Positions 22,592-34,535 of a stretch of DNA of 64,000 nucleotides are shown piece after piece. The stretch covers positions 9,047,392 through 9,111,391 of the forward strand of contig LR746265.1 of assembly GCA_902729315.2 (NCBI GenBank), in the 5' to 3' direction. The DNA comes from Spirodela intermedia. Taxonomy: Eukaryota; Streptophyta; Magnoliopsida; Alismatales; Araceae. A model generated the notes under the pieces. That model was given only the letters and a program-made list of their open reading frames with translations, did not search any database and was not told the origin of the DNA. The translations under genes were made by a program, and so were the position numbers. Numbering within the stretch: position 1 is the first letter of the stretch; every line of letters starts with the position of its first letter.

Positions 22592-25015
22592 ATGCATGGT
22601 GGAAGATCCTTGCATCCAAGACTAGAAAATCCTTCTATTATTTCATCCAAAACTAAAAATCCGAAAGAAAAAAATTAATTTTGATAGATCCTGAAGAAAG
22701 TACAGGTCAAACTGAGAACAATCCTATGGCCATGAAAAATTATTATATCCCTGATTCATTTCAAAGAGCATCCAATATTAGAGTCCCATTAGCACCCACT
22801 GTTAAATTCGAAATAAATCTAGGAATTTTTCAAATGCTCCCTAATTTTCATGGATTGCCTTTAGAGGAACCTCATCAACAGTTAGAAAAATTTCATATGG
22901 TTTGTGATTTAGTTAATGTCCCTCAAGGTACACCGGAAATTATTAAGATGAAATTATTTCCTCATACACTTAGGGACAAAGCTAGCCATTGGTTATCCAC
23001 ATTAGATAGAGAATTAACTAGCTGAAAAGACATAGAACAAGCCTTTCTTCGAAAATTTTATCCCTTAGGAAAAACTCAAAATATGAGAAAACATATATAG
23101 AATTTTTCTCAAAGACCAGGAGAAACTTTGCATGAGACATGGGAAAAATTCAAAGATTTACTTAGAAAGTGTCCTCATCATGCTATACCAAAGTGGCAGC
23201 TCAATAGAATTTTTTATGATGGATTATTAGAACAACATAGAAATATGGTTGATTCTATATGTGGAGGAGCTTTTATGGAGAAAACCCCTGATGAGATTTA
23301 CAGTCTTTATGAAAATTTAAGTGAAAATTCTAGAGATCAAGCCTCTTTTGAATTATATGATAGGGATAAGAAGAGAGCAATTTATGAATTGCATCATGAT
23401 GACTAAATTGAGAAATGATGTTAATCAGATTAATCAAAGATTAGAAAAACTTGATTTACTTATTGACAATATTAGAAAGCCTCTTAACCCTCAATTTAAT
23501 TCAAATAGTACATGTCCTATGTATGGTGAAAATGATTATTCTGAATTTCAATACTATAATTTAGGTCAATCATTTCACCCTAGGCAAGAACAAGTGCAAG
23601 TAGCTCACGGTTTTAATAGAAATAGGGAACCTTTTTCAAATTCTTATAATCCTAATTGGAGGAATAATTTTTCATGAAAATAATATTCAAAATTCAGAAG
23701 CACTTAGACCCAATTCAAACTCTAAATTTCGTCCAAAACAAGAATATAGATTTCAGAAAAATCAGCCCTCTCAAACCCAACCTGATACTATGGAAATGAT
23801 GCAGCAAATGAGCCAAATGATGCAACAAACTATGAATCAAATGATGCTGCACTAGAAAAAAATTATAGAAACTCTTGGGAATAAGAGAGAAGAGGGACAG
23901 CCACCTAGTCAGCCCATAGAAAATTCAGGAAACTGTCCAATAGTAGGATTTCAGCAAGGAGAGTCTAGCTGGATAAATTTAGAAAAAAACCCACGAAATG
24001 AAAATGTTAGGACAGTGAATACATTGAGTGAGAATGTTTTACCAAATCCATATTTCCAATTATTAGAAGAAATTGATGAGCCAATAGAAGTAAATGAGAA
24101 TATTAAGGCTAGAAATATAGTAGCAGAAAATTTGAATAAAATCATTTATTGCTCACAATTGATGAATGAATATAGTGAGGATGATGAGGAGAAAGAGCCC
24201 TTAGAATGAAGAATCATCCAAATTTTAGTAGAAGGGAGTAAGGACAGAAATGAAGAGAAACATATTTCAGGTGAGGAAAAATCAGTTGTTTTGAGAGATG
24301 TAGGAGACAAAATTAATAAACCTAATCATAATTTTGCAGCCATGGATGTTGATAGTGAGGATGATGATGTATATCATATACCAAAATTAAAAGATAGCTC
24401 TTGGGAAGATGAAGAATTTGATGAGTTGAGAAATGAAAAACTAGAAAAAGAGTTAATTCAACTAATGGAGAGAAACGAAAATAATGAATATGAATATAGA
24501 GATAATTTTGGAGGAGAAAATTTGAATTTTACTGAATTCATTAGATTTGAGATTAAAGAAGGTAATCCTTCCATCATTCAAAACCCATAGCCCATTAGAA
24601 TTATTTCTAAGCTTGAAATATTTCACTCCTCGCAAATTGAACAAATATGTATGGAAGATAAAATGGAGCAGGGGAAGATTATGTAGATAAAAGAAGACAT
24701 TAAGAAATGGGTGAGTGGAAGAATTAGAGATATCAATTTAGATGAAAAGAATTTAGATTGGGTAAGAGCTAATTTGAAAATTATATGGCCTGATCACATT
24801 TTATGGTCTATTAATAGAAAGAGTATTTATTAATGAATGAGAGCCTTACAAAACAAGATAGAAATAAGGAAAGATTTTTTTGAAAATGGAAATATTATTT
24901 TTGGGAAAATTTTGTTAATTTCCATTTTTTTTTGGCTGAAAGTATGTCAAGGTATATATATGAAGTATATGAATTTATGCTAAATCTGAAAAAGAATATC
25001 ATGAAACTTACCTAG
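22592..25015 (+). pseudogene. gag-X pseudogene of element E
   Basis: ATG 22592; ends at TAG 25013-25015 (LKKNIMKLT). Disabled by a frameshift in an A-run near 22670, stops near 23023 and 23098 (Trp to stop), frameshifts near 23405 and 23680, a stop near 23853, a short deletion near 24206, a stop at 24588-24590, a stop near 24684 and a frameshift near 24820. Retrotrans_gag, Met/Gln tract and acidic X region are still readable. Every one of these except 24588 is also in E' (60040-62462), so they predate the duplication. Confidence 0.85.
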
Positions 25016-26627
25016 GGATACAAATATATTTTGATGGCCATAGATCATCTTATATGATCTAAGAGCTGTCCAGCTGAAGATATTAAATCTAGTGCTACAT
25101 GGGAGGCAACCCATGGTTTTTATTTCATTCTGTTTGATTTTTTTCTAAGCTCTATTTTTCTTAGAATTTTGCAGTACTTGTTTTTGTATTTGTTTTTTCG
25201 AAAAAGTGCAGGAGGAGTGTAAGATGAAGTGAAAAATTAAAAACGAGGTTGGGGTGATGTCTTTCTGAGTTTTATCATTTATGAAAATATTTTTAATGCT
25301 TAACTTTGCACATATGCATGCTTCACTTGAAAATTATATTTTCTACATATTCTGTTTTGATTTTCTGTGTCATTGAGCACAATGTCATTTTTAAGTTGGG
25401 GGGTGAAGTATTCATTATTAATTTATGCTGTAGGATGATTAAGAACATGTGTTTGCATTAGAACAGCAACTGAAAAAAAATAATAATAAATAAAATTCGT
25501 AAAAACTGCAATATCTATTTTCTGATTTTCTGTTAGGAACAACAGACAAAAAACAGCCTGAAATTTGAAATTCTAGAGACCCTTTTCTCACATTTCAATC
25601 TCCTAGACATATATCACTGAAATTCGAAATTACAACTATAAAGAGGATAGTTTTGATTTATTTTTGACAAATTTATTGTTACTAAAAATAGAACTAAAAA
25701 CAGAAAATAGAATTGTCAGAACTATCTAATTTACAAATTTCTTACATCATATTGCATGCATGAAAAATTAAATCAATTAGATTGATTGACCAAAAGATAC
25801 TAGGAAGATTATTATTGAGTCAAAAGAATGATCTAGTAGCATGAAATGTTGGAATACTCCTTGGATACATGATAGATAACATGGATTTGATTTTACAGAT
25901 TTTCACTTCATGATCTTGATGGATAGTATTTACTTGATGTAAAAATTTGATTGATCATTTGAGTTTAATAGAGATTTTTGCACCCAGATCTATAAGAATT
26001 GTGAGGAGAAATCATTTATTTTGAAAAAAAGAGGGAGAGCAATGTGAAAAATCTAGAAACGAAGAGTACACATGGAGGGTGTGAGACATTATTCTCATTG
26101 TCGAAAATCGTGTATAGAAAAACACTTACTGCAAAATAAGTGGATAAAGTGAAAGCCTTGAAAATGAAGAGTACACATGGAGGCTGTGAGACATCATTCT
26201 TATTGTCAAAATTTGTCTACAGGAAAAGCTACTTATCCACTATATATATCAAAAAAAAAAGAAGGAAGAAATATAGTGCACACTTCAAAAATCAAGCCAT
26301 GGAAAAAGGGAAATGTAGGATCAATATTATTCTTAGATGATTATTGATAATTGGAACATCTTGTAAATATATCTATGAGTAAAGAAGTGATAAAGATGTG
26401 AATAGAAGAAGTGAAGTCTAGATTGTTATTCCAAGGAGTACTTAAACATCTAAGTGCTTGACATCATTCTTAAATACTTGATATAAGAGTCCAAAGTGTC
26501 TAAAGGTGCATCATTTCTAATTGTATTTTTTTTCTTTCTATATTGAAATATGATGTTTGAGATTTGTAAATTTTTATTTTCGTAATTCCATTGCTAAGGG
26601 ACTAGCAATGATTTAAGTTGGGGGGTG
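25016..26627 (+). other. 3' untranslated region and polypurine tracts of element E
   Basis: Hairpin CATGGGAGGCAACCCATG at 25098-25115. CATTGAGCACAATG at 25371-25384 is followed by a G-run (AAGTTGGGGGG) as an internal second polypurine tract. The tandem pair of ~60-bp blocks (near 26060 and 26165) is present. The terminal tract AAGTTGGGGGGTG abuts the LTR at 26628. No gene. Confidence 0.7.
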
Positions 26628-27296
26628 TGATAAGTCTTTAATATCATGAGTTCATAATTAGTAAATAATATAGTTTTAGCCTTAACTCATGATAAATAGA
26701 CTTATATTTGTGTTAAAGTGTGAAAAGTGGTTTTCAATTGATTAATGTGAATTTTTGGGTAATTATGTGAGTTTATAAGATTTTTACAATCTTACTTTTG
26801 AGATAAATAAAGGAAAAGAAATTAAAATAAAAATATAGCAAAATCAGGGGACCTGCCAGCTAGTCGGGGCAAGCGGGTCAGTAGTGTAGTCGGGGAGTAG
26901 CCGCAAGCAGGGGCTCGAGCGGCTTGAACCGATGGGGGCACGTGTGCGCCACTCCCCTTCCACATCACCGGTGGCCAGCCGGCTGTGGGGCAAGGAGTGG
27001 TCATACACGTGCGAGAAAGGGACTTGCTTAGAAATCTAACATTACTATATATTTGTCCGAAAATTTGACGCACAACTGATGTGGGACTAAACTCGCATCA
27101 CCTTTTCAAAAGGAGCGGGGCAACCGGCATGGGTTCGAATCCTCCCAGAGCCAAAACTCATCTTTTTTATCTGATTATCGCGACTTTCTTGCAGATCGTT
27201 GGTGAAGGATTAAGCAACCAGAATCGCTGGATCATCGTCAAAAATCTCGTCAACGCAATTTGCAGAGCATTGTTACTAAAATTGCTGAACAATTTG
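26628..27296 (+). repeat. 3' LTR of element E, first part
   Basis: Begins TGATAAG after the polypurine tract. Interrupted after about 669 bp by the solo LTR at 27297. Confidence 0.88.
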
Positions 27297-28922
27297 TGAT
27301 TAGTCTTCATTATCATGAGTTAATAATTAGTAAATAATATAGTTTTAGCCCTAACTCATGATAAATAGACTTATATTTGTGTTAAAGTGTGAAAAGTGGT
27401 TTTTAGTTGATTAATGTGATTTGTTAGGTAATTATGTGATTTTATACAAATTTATATGATTTTTACAGTCTTACGTTTGAGATAAATGAAGAAAAAGAAT
27501 TAAAAAAAAAATATTACAAAATAGGGGGACCCGCCGGCAAGCCAGACCCGCGAGCGGGTCAGAAGCACAGTCGGGAAATAGCCGCAAGCAAGGGCTCAAG
27601 CGGCTTGAACCGATGGGGGAACGTGTACGCCACTCCCCTTCCACGTCACCGGTGGCCAGTCGGCTGTGGGGCAAGGAGTGGTCGTACACGCACGCTTGAT
27701 CGGGAATGTAATATTACTTTATATTCGCCAAAAACTTCGGCGCACAACCGATGTGGGACTAAACCTGCGTCACCTTCCCCAGAAAGGGCGGGCAACTAGT
27801 GCGGGTTCGAATCCTCCCAGAGCCAAAACTCATATTTTTTATTTGATTATCGCGACTTTCTTGCAGAGCACCAGTAAAGGATTAAGCAACTAGAATCGTT
27901 AGATCATCGGTGAAAATCTCGTCAACACGATTTGCGGAGCATTGTTACTAAACATGCTGAACAATTCGCGATAAAAGGATCGGGAATCCATCGAGTAAAG
28001 CATCTCCGATTGATCGACAAACAAGCCGTCGTCGGGAAGAGGACTATCTGTTGGGAGACGAGTCGCCACCTCCTAAGAGCGTACCAGATGCGATGAAGAG
28101 CCTCCTCTTACTACGCAGACCCGAGGATGAAGCTCCCTGACATGCGCCCCACCTCCATCCAGCTCCTCTCCGTCTGGTGACAGCCGCCAGAGAGCCGCAA
28201 AGTCGCCGTTTTTCCGCTCCGCCGGGTGACAGCCGCCGAAGACGAGTCAACGACCCATTTCATTAATCTCTAGACTTCGCAAGGAGATCTAGAGATTGCC
28301 CACGTCGTCTTTGTCCAAGGAGAGCCTTCGAGGCCGTGGACACTACAAGACAATCCTCCCAAACGCTCACGATTTCGGTGCATCGCCGACGCATCGCCGC
28401 CACGATGCCAGAACTCTGTTTTCTTGCTTTCAACTTAATTTACGCTTCATTTAGTGATACTTTGTGTGATTTTAATTTACCAAAATATACTTCGTTCAAT
28501 TAGGATTCTTCCGGCTTTTACAGATCTTAATTTGATGAATTAAATCGTCTGTAATCGCTTACATAAGAATCGCCGGGTGGAACTCTGTTTTTGCCCGATT
28601 CACGATCATCGGGCACTAACGTCATCCTGACGTCCGCACCCTTATTTCCTTTTTTCGTGAATTTTAAATATATTTATTTTTCATTTCCTAGTATAAAATT
28701 CATAGAAAATTGTATTCATTGAGAAAAAATCTGAATAATTACCAAATATTATACTACATCCTTGTGATTGACCAAGAAAATTACTAGTATTTTGGGAAGT
28801 TTTATTGAATTATAATTGATACATTTGTTCAGAAATACTTCTAAATATCTGAAAAATCGTATTTTCTAGTTTTATAAATTTTAGATTTGCATGATTTAAT
28901 ATACAACGACTGAGTCATGTCA
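27297..28922 (+). repeat. Solo LTR inside 3' LTR of E
   Basis: 1626 bp. Starts TGATTAG, ends ATGTCA. Flanks ATTTG (27292-27296) and ATTCG (28923-28927) fit a 5-bp TSD with one substitution. Same orientation as its host LTR. Confidence 0.85.
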
Positions 28923-29880
28923 ATTCGCGATACAAGGATCGTGAATCCATCAAGTAAAGCATCTCTGATTGATCGATGAACAAGCCGTCATCGGGAAGAG
29001 GATGATCTGCCGGGAGACAAGTCGCCACCTCCTGAGAGCATACTAGATGCGATGAAGAGCCTCCTCTTGCTGCGCGGACTTGAGGATGAAGCTCCCTGAC
29101 ACGCGCCCCACCTCAATCCAGCTCCTCTCTATCGGGTGACAGCCGTCGGAGAGCCACAAAGTCGCCGTTTTTCTGCTCTACCGGGTGACAGCCGCCGGAG
29201 ATGATTCGACGACTCATTTCATTGATCTCTAGACTTTGCAAGGAGATCTAGAGATTGCCCACATCGTCCTTGTCCAAGGAGAGCCTTCAAGGCCGTGGAC
29301 ACTGCATGACTATCCTCCCGAACACTCAGGATTCCGGTGCATCGCCAACGTATCGCCGCTGTGATGCCAGAACTCTATTTTTGTGCTTTCACCTTACTTT
29401 ACGCTTCATTTAGTGATAATTTGTGTGATTTTAATTTATCAAAATATACTTCGTTCAATTACGATTCTTTCGGCTTTTACAGATCTTAATTTGATCAATT
29501 AAATCATCTGTAATCGCTTACGTAAGAATCGCCGGGCGGAACTCTATTTTTGCCCAATTTGCGTTCGCCGGGTGCTGACGTCATCTTGACGTCTGCACCC
29601 TTATTTCCTTTTTCTGTGAATTTTAAATATATTTTCTTTTCATTTCTTAGTATAAAATTCATAGAAAATAGTATTCTTTGCCGACAATTCTGAATAATTA
29701 CCAAATATTATATTACATCCCTTGATCAACCTGAAAAATTACTACTATTTTTGAAAGTTTTATTGAATTATAATTGATATATTTGTTCATAAATACTTCT
29801 AAATATCCAAAAATTCATATTTTCTAGTTTTATAAATTTTATATTTACGTGATTTAATATGCAATGACTAAGTCACCTCA
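28923..29880 (+). repeat. 3' LTR of element E, second part
   Basis: Resumes the LTR text that stopped at 27296 and ends CCTCA at 29880, followed by the TSD GTGAC. Confidence 0.88.
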
Positions 29881-30624
29881 GTGACAGCCACTAGAGAGCC
29901 ACAAAGTCATCATTTTTCCACTTCGCTGAGTGACAACTGCCAGAGACGATTCGACGACCCATTTCATTGATCTCTAGACTTCGTAAGGATATCTTCAAAT
30001 TGCCCATGTCGTCCTTGTCCAAAGAGAGCCTTCGAGGCCGTGGACACTACACGACAATCTTCCCAAATGCTCAGAATTTCCGTGCATCGTCGACAGATTA
30101 CCGTCGCTATGCTAGAACTTTATTTTTCTACTTTCAACTTAATTTGTACTTCATTACTGATAATTTGTGTGATTTAAATTTACCAAGCTATATTTCATTC
30201 AATTACGATTCTTCCGCCTTTTACAGATCTTAATTTGATCAATTAAATCATTTGTAATCGCTTACGTAAGAATCACTAGGTGGAACTCTATTTCTGTTGA
30301 TTCGCATTTGTCGGATGCTGACGTCATCCTAACATCCGCACCCTTATTTCCTTTTTTCACGAATTTTAAATAGATTTTATTTTCATTTCTTAGTATAAAA
30401 TTAATAAAATATTATATTCTTTGAGGAAAATACTAAAAAATTACCCAATATTATATTATATCCTTCTGATTGACTTGGAAAATTACCACTATTTTTGTAA
30501 ATTTTATTAAATTATAATTGATATATTTGTTCAGAAATATTTCTAAATATTTAAAAATTAGTATTTTCTAGTTTTATAATTTTTAAATTTACATGATTTA
30601 CAATACAACGACTAAGTCGCATCA
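29881..30624 (+). repeat. Interrupted LTR, part 3 of 3
   Basis: Begins with the second GTGAC and ends GCATCA at 30624, exactly where the integrase fragment of P starts. Contains a readable sense-frame piece at 29967-30233 shared with other LTRs; coding unproven. Confidence 0.85.
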
Positions 30625-31123
30625 AAAGGTTTGTCACCTTCCTATGAAGATCGAACACAAGGCTTATTAGGCTATAAAGAATCTTAATCTCTCTTTAGAC
30701 GCCGTAGGTAAGCACCGTATGTTGTAGTTGCAAGAGCTTCAAGAACTACCCAATGAGATGTACGAGAAGTCTCTGATTTACAGAGCAAAAATGAAGGCTT
30801 TTTATAACAAGAAGGTGAACAGAAAGAGTTTTCATGAGCATCAAAAAGAGTGGCTTTACAATTCTCGATTGAAACTATTCCTCGAGAAATTAAAATCTAG
30901 ATGGGATGGACCATACCTCGTGATTAAAGTTTTTGACTGTGGTGCAGTATTAATTGCAGATCTGAAAACTGGTAAAAATTTTAATGTGAATGGGCAAAGA
31001 TTAAAACCTTATTTAGAAACGAACCCTCCTTCTTTACCCATTTGCACTCAATTATATGATCCATCCATTGAACCTCAATCTTCTTATAACTTCCCCTCCA
31101 TCATGTACTCTAAGATGGCATAG
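30625..31123 (+). pseudogene. Integrase C-terminal fragment of element P (copy 2)
   Basis: In frame from 30626: KVCHLPMKIEHKAY, stop, AIKNLNLSLDAVGKHRML, stop, then open from 30728 to TAG 31123. It carries the end of the integrase core-to-GPY linker, the GPY/F module (SRWDGPYLVIKVF) and a Pro/Ser-rich tail. The two in-frame stops (TAG where Trp and Gln are expected) and the missing catalytic core make it non-functional. The LTR ends exactly at its start, so an LTR element once inserted into this integrase. Confidence 0.8.
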
Positions 31124-31762
31124 CTTTCTTTTCCACTACATTCCCTTTTTATTATTTTTCTCTATCCTTTGATGTTTCTCTTGAGTTTTTATTAAGCGAA
31201 CAGATCCAGCGTTCTAGAGGAAGTGCATATCATGGCACGGATTAATACAAAAGAAAATCAAAAGGATGAAGAGTGAAAATCAGTTTGCACATTTAATGCT
31301 TTCTCCTTTTTCTCTTATATAGATGCATTGAGGACAATGCGAATGGTTGTTTGGGGGGGAAGAATAAATGCATGAGGGTGAATACATGAGATTACATCAG
31401 GTGCTATAATGCTTATAACTAAATGATGAAGTTCATGATCTTTCACGGTGCATATAACCCACACTCTTAAATTGAGAAAATCTACTTTGATCTTCTGCCG
31501 GATTTATGTTATGAATTCTTATTATTAACTATGAGTAGTAAATTGAATCCTTCTCTTTCTTGATCAGTAGTCGGTTGAAAAGTTTTCAAATTAGTTGATG
31601 CTTTTACAAATCATTAATCATGATTAAACCTAAGACAAAAGGATAGAACATGGTAAAGATTACACTAGAAAAAATAAAATAAAAATCGTAGTAGCACCTT
31701 AGCTGATTTCGTGGGGCTTCCACATGTGAAATTAGGACCAACAAGGCTTGCAAAATACTTCT
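31124..31762 (+). other. 3' region of element P (copy 2)
   Basis: Non-coding, matches 14541-15182. Contains TTTGGGGGGGAAG near 31352 after GCATTGAGGACAATGC. Confidence 0.6.
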
Positions 31763-32700
31763 TGTAACGATTCTTCTAGCTTTTACAGATCTTAATTTGA
31801 CTAATTAAATCGTCTATAATCGCTTATGTAAAAATCACCAGGCAGAATTCTACTTCTGCCTAGTTTGCATTCATTAGGTGCTGACATCATCTTGACATCT
31901 ACACCTTTATTTCCCTTTTTCACAAATTTTAAATATATTTTCTTTATTTATTTTTAGTTTAAAATTCATAAAAAATCATATTCTTTGAGAACATTTCTGA
32001 AATATTACTTAATATTATATTACATCCCTGTGATTGACCTAGAAACTTTCCACTATTTTTAGAACTTTGATTAAATTATAATTGATATAATTATTTCAAA
32101 ATACTTCTAAATATCTAAAAATTAGTATTTTCTAGTTTTATAAATTTTAAATTTGTGTGGTTTACTAAACAAGGGATATTTTAGGTATTAAAATTATTAA
32201 AACTTTTCGGAGACTATGACCCCACGTTTAGTCCCACATTTTATTATATGCCGAGTTTTGAGGTTGATATATAGTAATACTAGACTTGATAATCAATGTG
32301 TCCCTTTCTCACATGTGTATGGCCGCTCTTTGTCACATGCCCGACTAGCCATTGATGATGTGGAAGGGGAGTGATGCACATGTGTCCCCTATCAGTCTGT
32401 CTTTAGCCGCTCAAGCCCTTACTCACGATTCCGCCTGTCTATGCTTCCAACCTGCTTGTGGGCTCGACTAGGTGGCAAGTTTTCTCTTTCTTCTATCTTT
32501 TTATTTTTTTTGTCTTCATTTACCTCAAAAATAAGATTATAAAAATTATATAAATTCACACAAGATCCCATAATTAGCCAAATTAACCAACTAAAAACTA
32601 TTTTTCATAATTTGACATAAATATAAGTCTATTTATCATGAGTTAAGATTAAAACTATATTATTAATTAATTATTAACTCATGATAATGAAGACTTATCA
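31763..32700. repeat. Composite of two LTR halves in opposite orientation (copy 3)
   Basis: Same structure as 15183-16106, ending GACTTATCA at 32700. Confidence 0.7.
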
Positions 32701-33084
32701 ATCATCTTCACTAAAGTATGCATTTTTTGATTAACATCAAGCTTATCCAATGATTATATCATCGTATTTGTCTAAGGATCAAGAGAATAAATTACTTGAT
32801 TTACTTAGGACATAGAGAGTGGTGCTTGGCTGGTCTCTAGTAGATATTTGAGGACTTGATCTATTTGTGTGTATGCACATAATTTATCTTGAGAACTATC
32901 ATTTCTTTTTATGCATTTCCTTTCTAGCTTTTGTTTTAGACATATTTTATTGGTTGAGTGCTTTAGTTAGAACCGTTCAGGGGCAACAGTGTAGTAGATG
33001 GGGCATAAAAATCAGAATTTTCTTCTCTTTTCCTTTCTCTCACATGCATTAAAGACAATGCAAGACTTAAGTAAGGGGGAGGTG
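32701..33084 (+). other. P internal sequence with the empty A/B insertion site
   Basis: Reads straight through the point (near 32925, GCATTTCCTTTCTAGC) where A and B are inserted in the other copies. Ends at about 33084 in the first G-run tract, where it joins element F. Confidence 0.75.
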
Positions 33085-34535
33085 ATGTCAAGCACTTAAA
33101 TGTTTAAGCACTCCTTGGAATAACAATCTAGACTTCACTTCTTCTATTCACATCTTTATCACTTCTTCACTCATATATATATTTACAAGATGTTCCAATT
33201 ATCAATAATCATCTAAGAATAATATTGATCCTACATTTTCCTTTTTCCATGGCTTGATTTTTGAAGTTTGCACTATATTTCTTCCTTCTTTTATAGTGGA
33301 TAAGTAACTTCTCATGTAGACAAATTTCGACAATGAGAATGATGTCTCACACCCTCCATGTGTACTCTTAATTTTCAGGGCTTTCATTTTATCCACTTAT
33401 TTTACAGCGTGTTTTTCTATACACGATTTTCGACAATGAGAATAATGTCTCACACCCTCTATGTGTACTTTTCGTTTCTAGATTTTTCACATTGCTCTCT
33501 CTTTTTTTCTTTCGAAATAAGTGATTTCTCCTCATAAGTCCTATAGATTAGGGTGCAAAAATCTCCATTAAACTCAAATGATCAATCAAATTTTCAAATC
33601 AAGTAAATACTATCCATCAAGATCATGAAGTGAAAATCTGTAAAATCAAATCCATGTTATCTATCATGTATCCAAGGAGTATTCCAACATTTCATGCTAC
33701 TAGATCATTCTTTTGACTCAATAATAATCTTCCTAGTATCTTTTGGTATCAATCAATCTAATTGATTTAATTTTTCATGCATACAATATGATGTAAGCAA
33801 TTTGTAAATTAGATAGTTCTGACAATTCTATTTTCTATTTTTAGTTTTGTTTTTAGCAACAATAAATTTGTCAAAAATAAATCAAAACTATCCTCTTTAT
33901 AGCTGTAATTTCGAATTTCAGTAATATATGTCTAGGGGATTGAAATGTGAGAAAAGGGTCTCTAGAATTTCAAATTTGGGGCTGTTTTTTGTTTGTTGTT
34001 TTTGACAGTCTATTGTTCCTGACAGAAAACTAGAAAATAGATGTTGCAGTTTTTCCGAATTTTATTTTATTTTTTAGTTTTTCAGTTGTTGTTCTAATGC
34101 AAACACATGTTCTTAATCGTCCTACAGCATAAATTAATAATGAATACTTCACCCCCAAACTTAAAAATTACATTGTCCTCAATGAAACAGAAAACTCGAA
34201 ACAAAAAATACAGAAAATATAATTTTCAAGTGAAGCATGCATATATGCAAAGTTAAGCATTAAAAATGTTGTCATAAATGATAAAGATCCGAAAGACATC
34301 ACCTCAACCTCGTTTTTAATTTTTCACTTCATCTTACACTCCTCCTCCTGCACTTTTTCGAAAAAACAAATACAGAAACAAGTATTGCGAAATTCTAAGA
34401 AAAAAAGAGCTTAAAAAAATCAAACAGAATGAAATAAAAACCATGGGTTGTCTCCCATGCAGCGCTGAATTTAATGTCTTCAGCTGGACAGCTCTTAGAT
34501 CATATAAGATGATCTATGCCCATCAAAATATATTT
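33085..34535 (-). other. 3' untranslated region of element F
   Basis: Contains the hairpin (34442-34459), the internal polypurine tract with CATTGTCCTCAATG (34149-34184, read on minus) and the tandem ~60-bp blocks near 33310-33475. No gene. Confidence 0.65.

Larger units (their letters stand above)
20751..29880 (+). mobile_element. Element E: gag-X retrotransposon, TSD GTGAC
   Basis: 5' LTR 20751-22371, primer site, broken gag-X, hairpin, 3' untranslated region, polypurine tract, and 3' LTR 26628-29880 split by a solo LTR. GTGAC flanks both ends (20746-20750, 29881-29885). No pol. Its gag resembles that of B (YNLGQSFHPRQEQVQVAHG) more than that of A, C or F. Duplicated at 58199-64000. Confidence 0.92.

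Noticed and set aside
26140-26340. Basic 66-codon ORF in the 3' untranslated region (also 63590-63790)
   Set aside because: Present only in the E/E' duplicate pair; broken in A and B; overlaps the tandem-block repeat.
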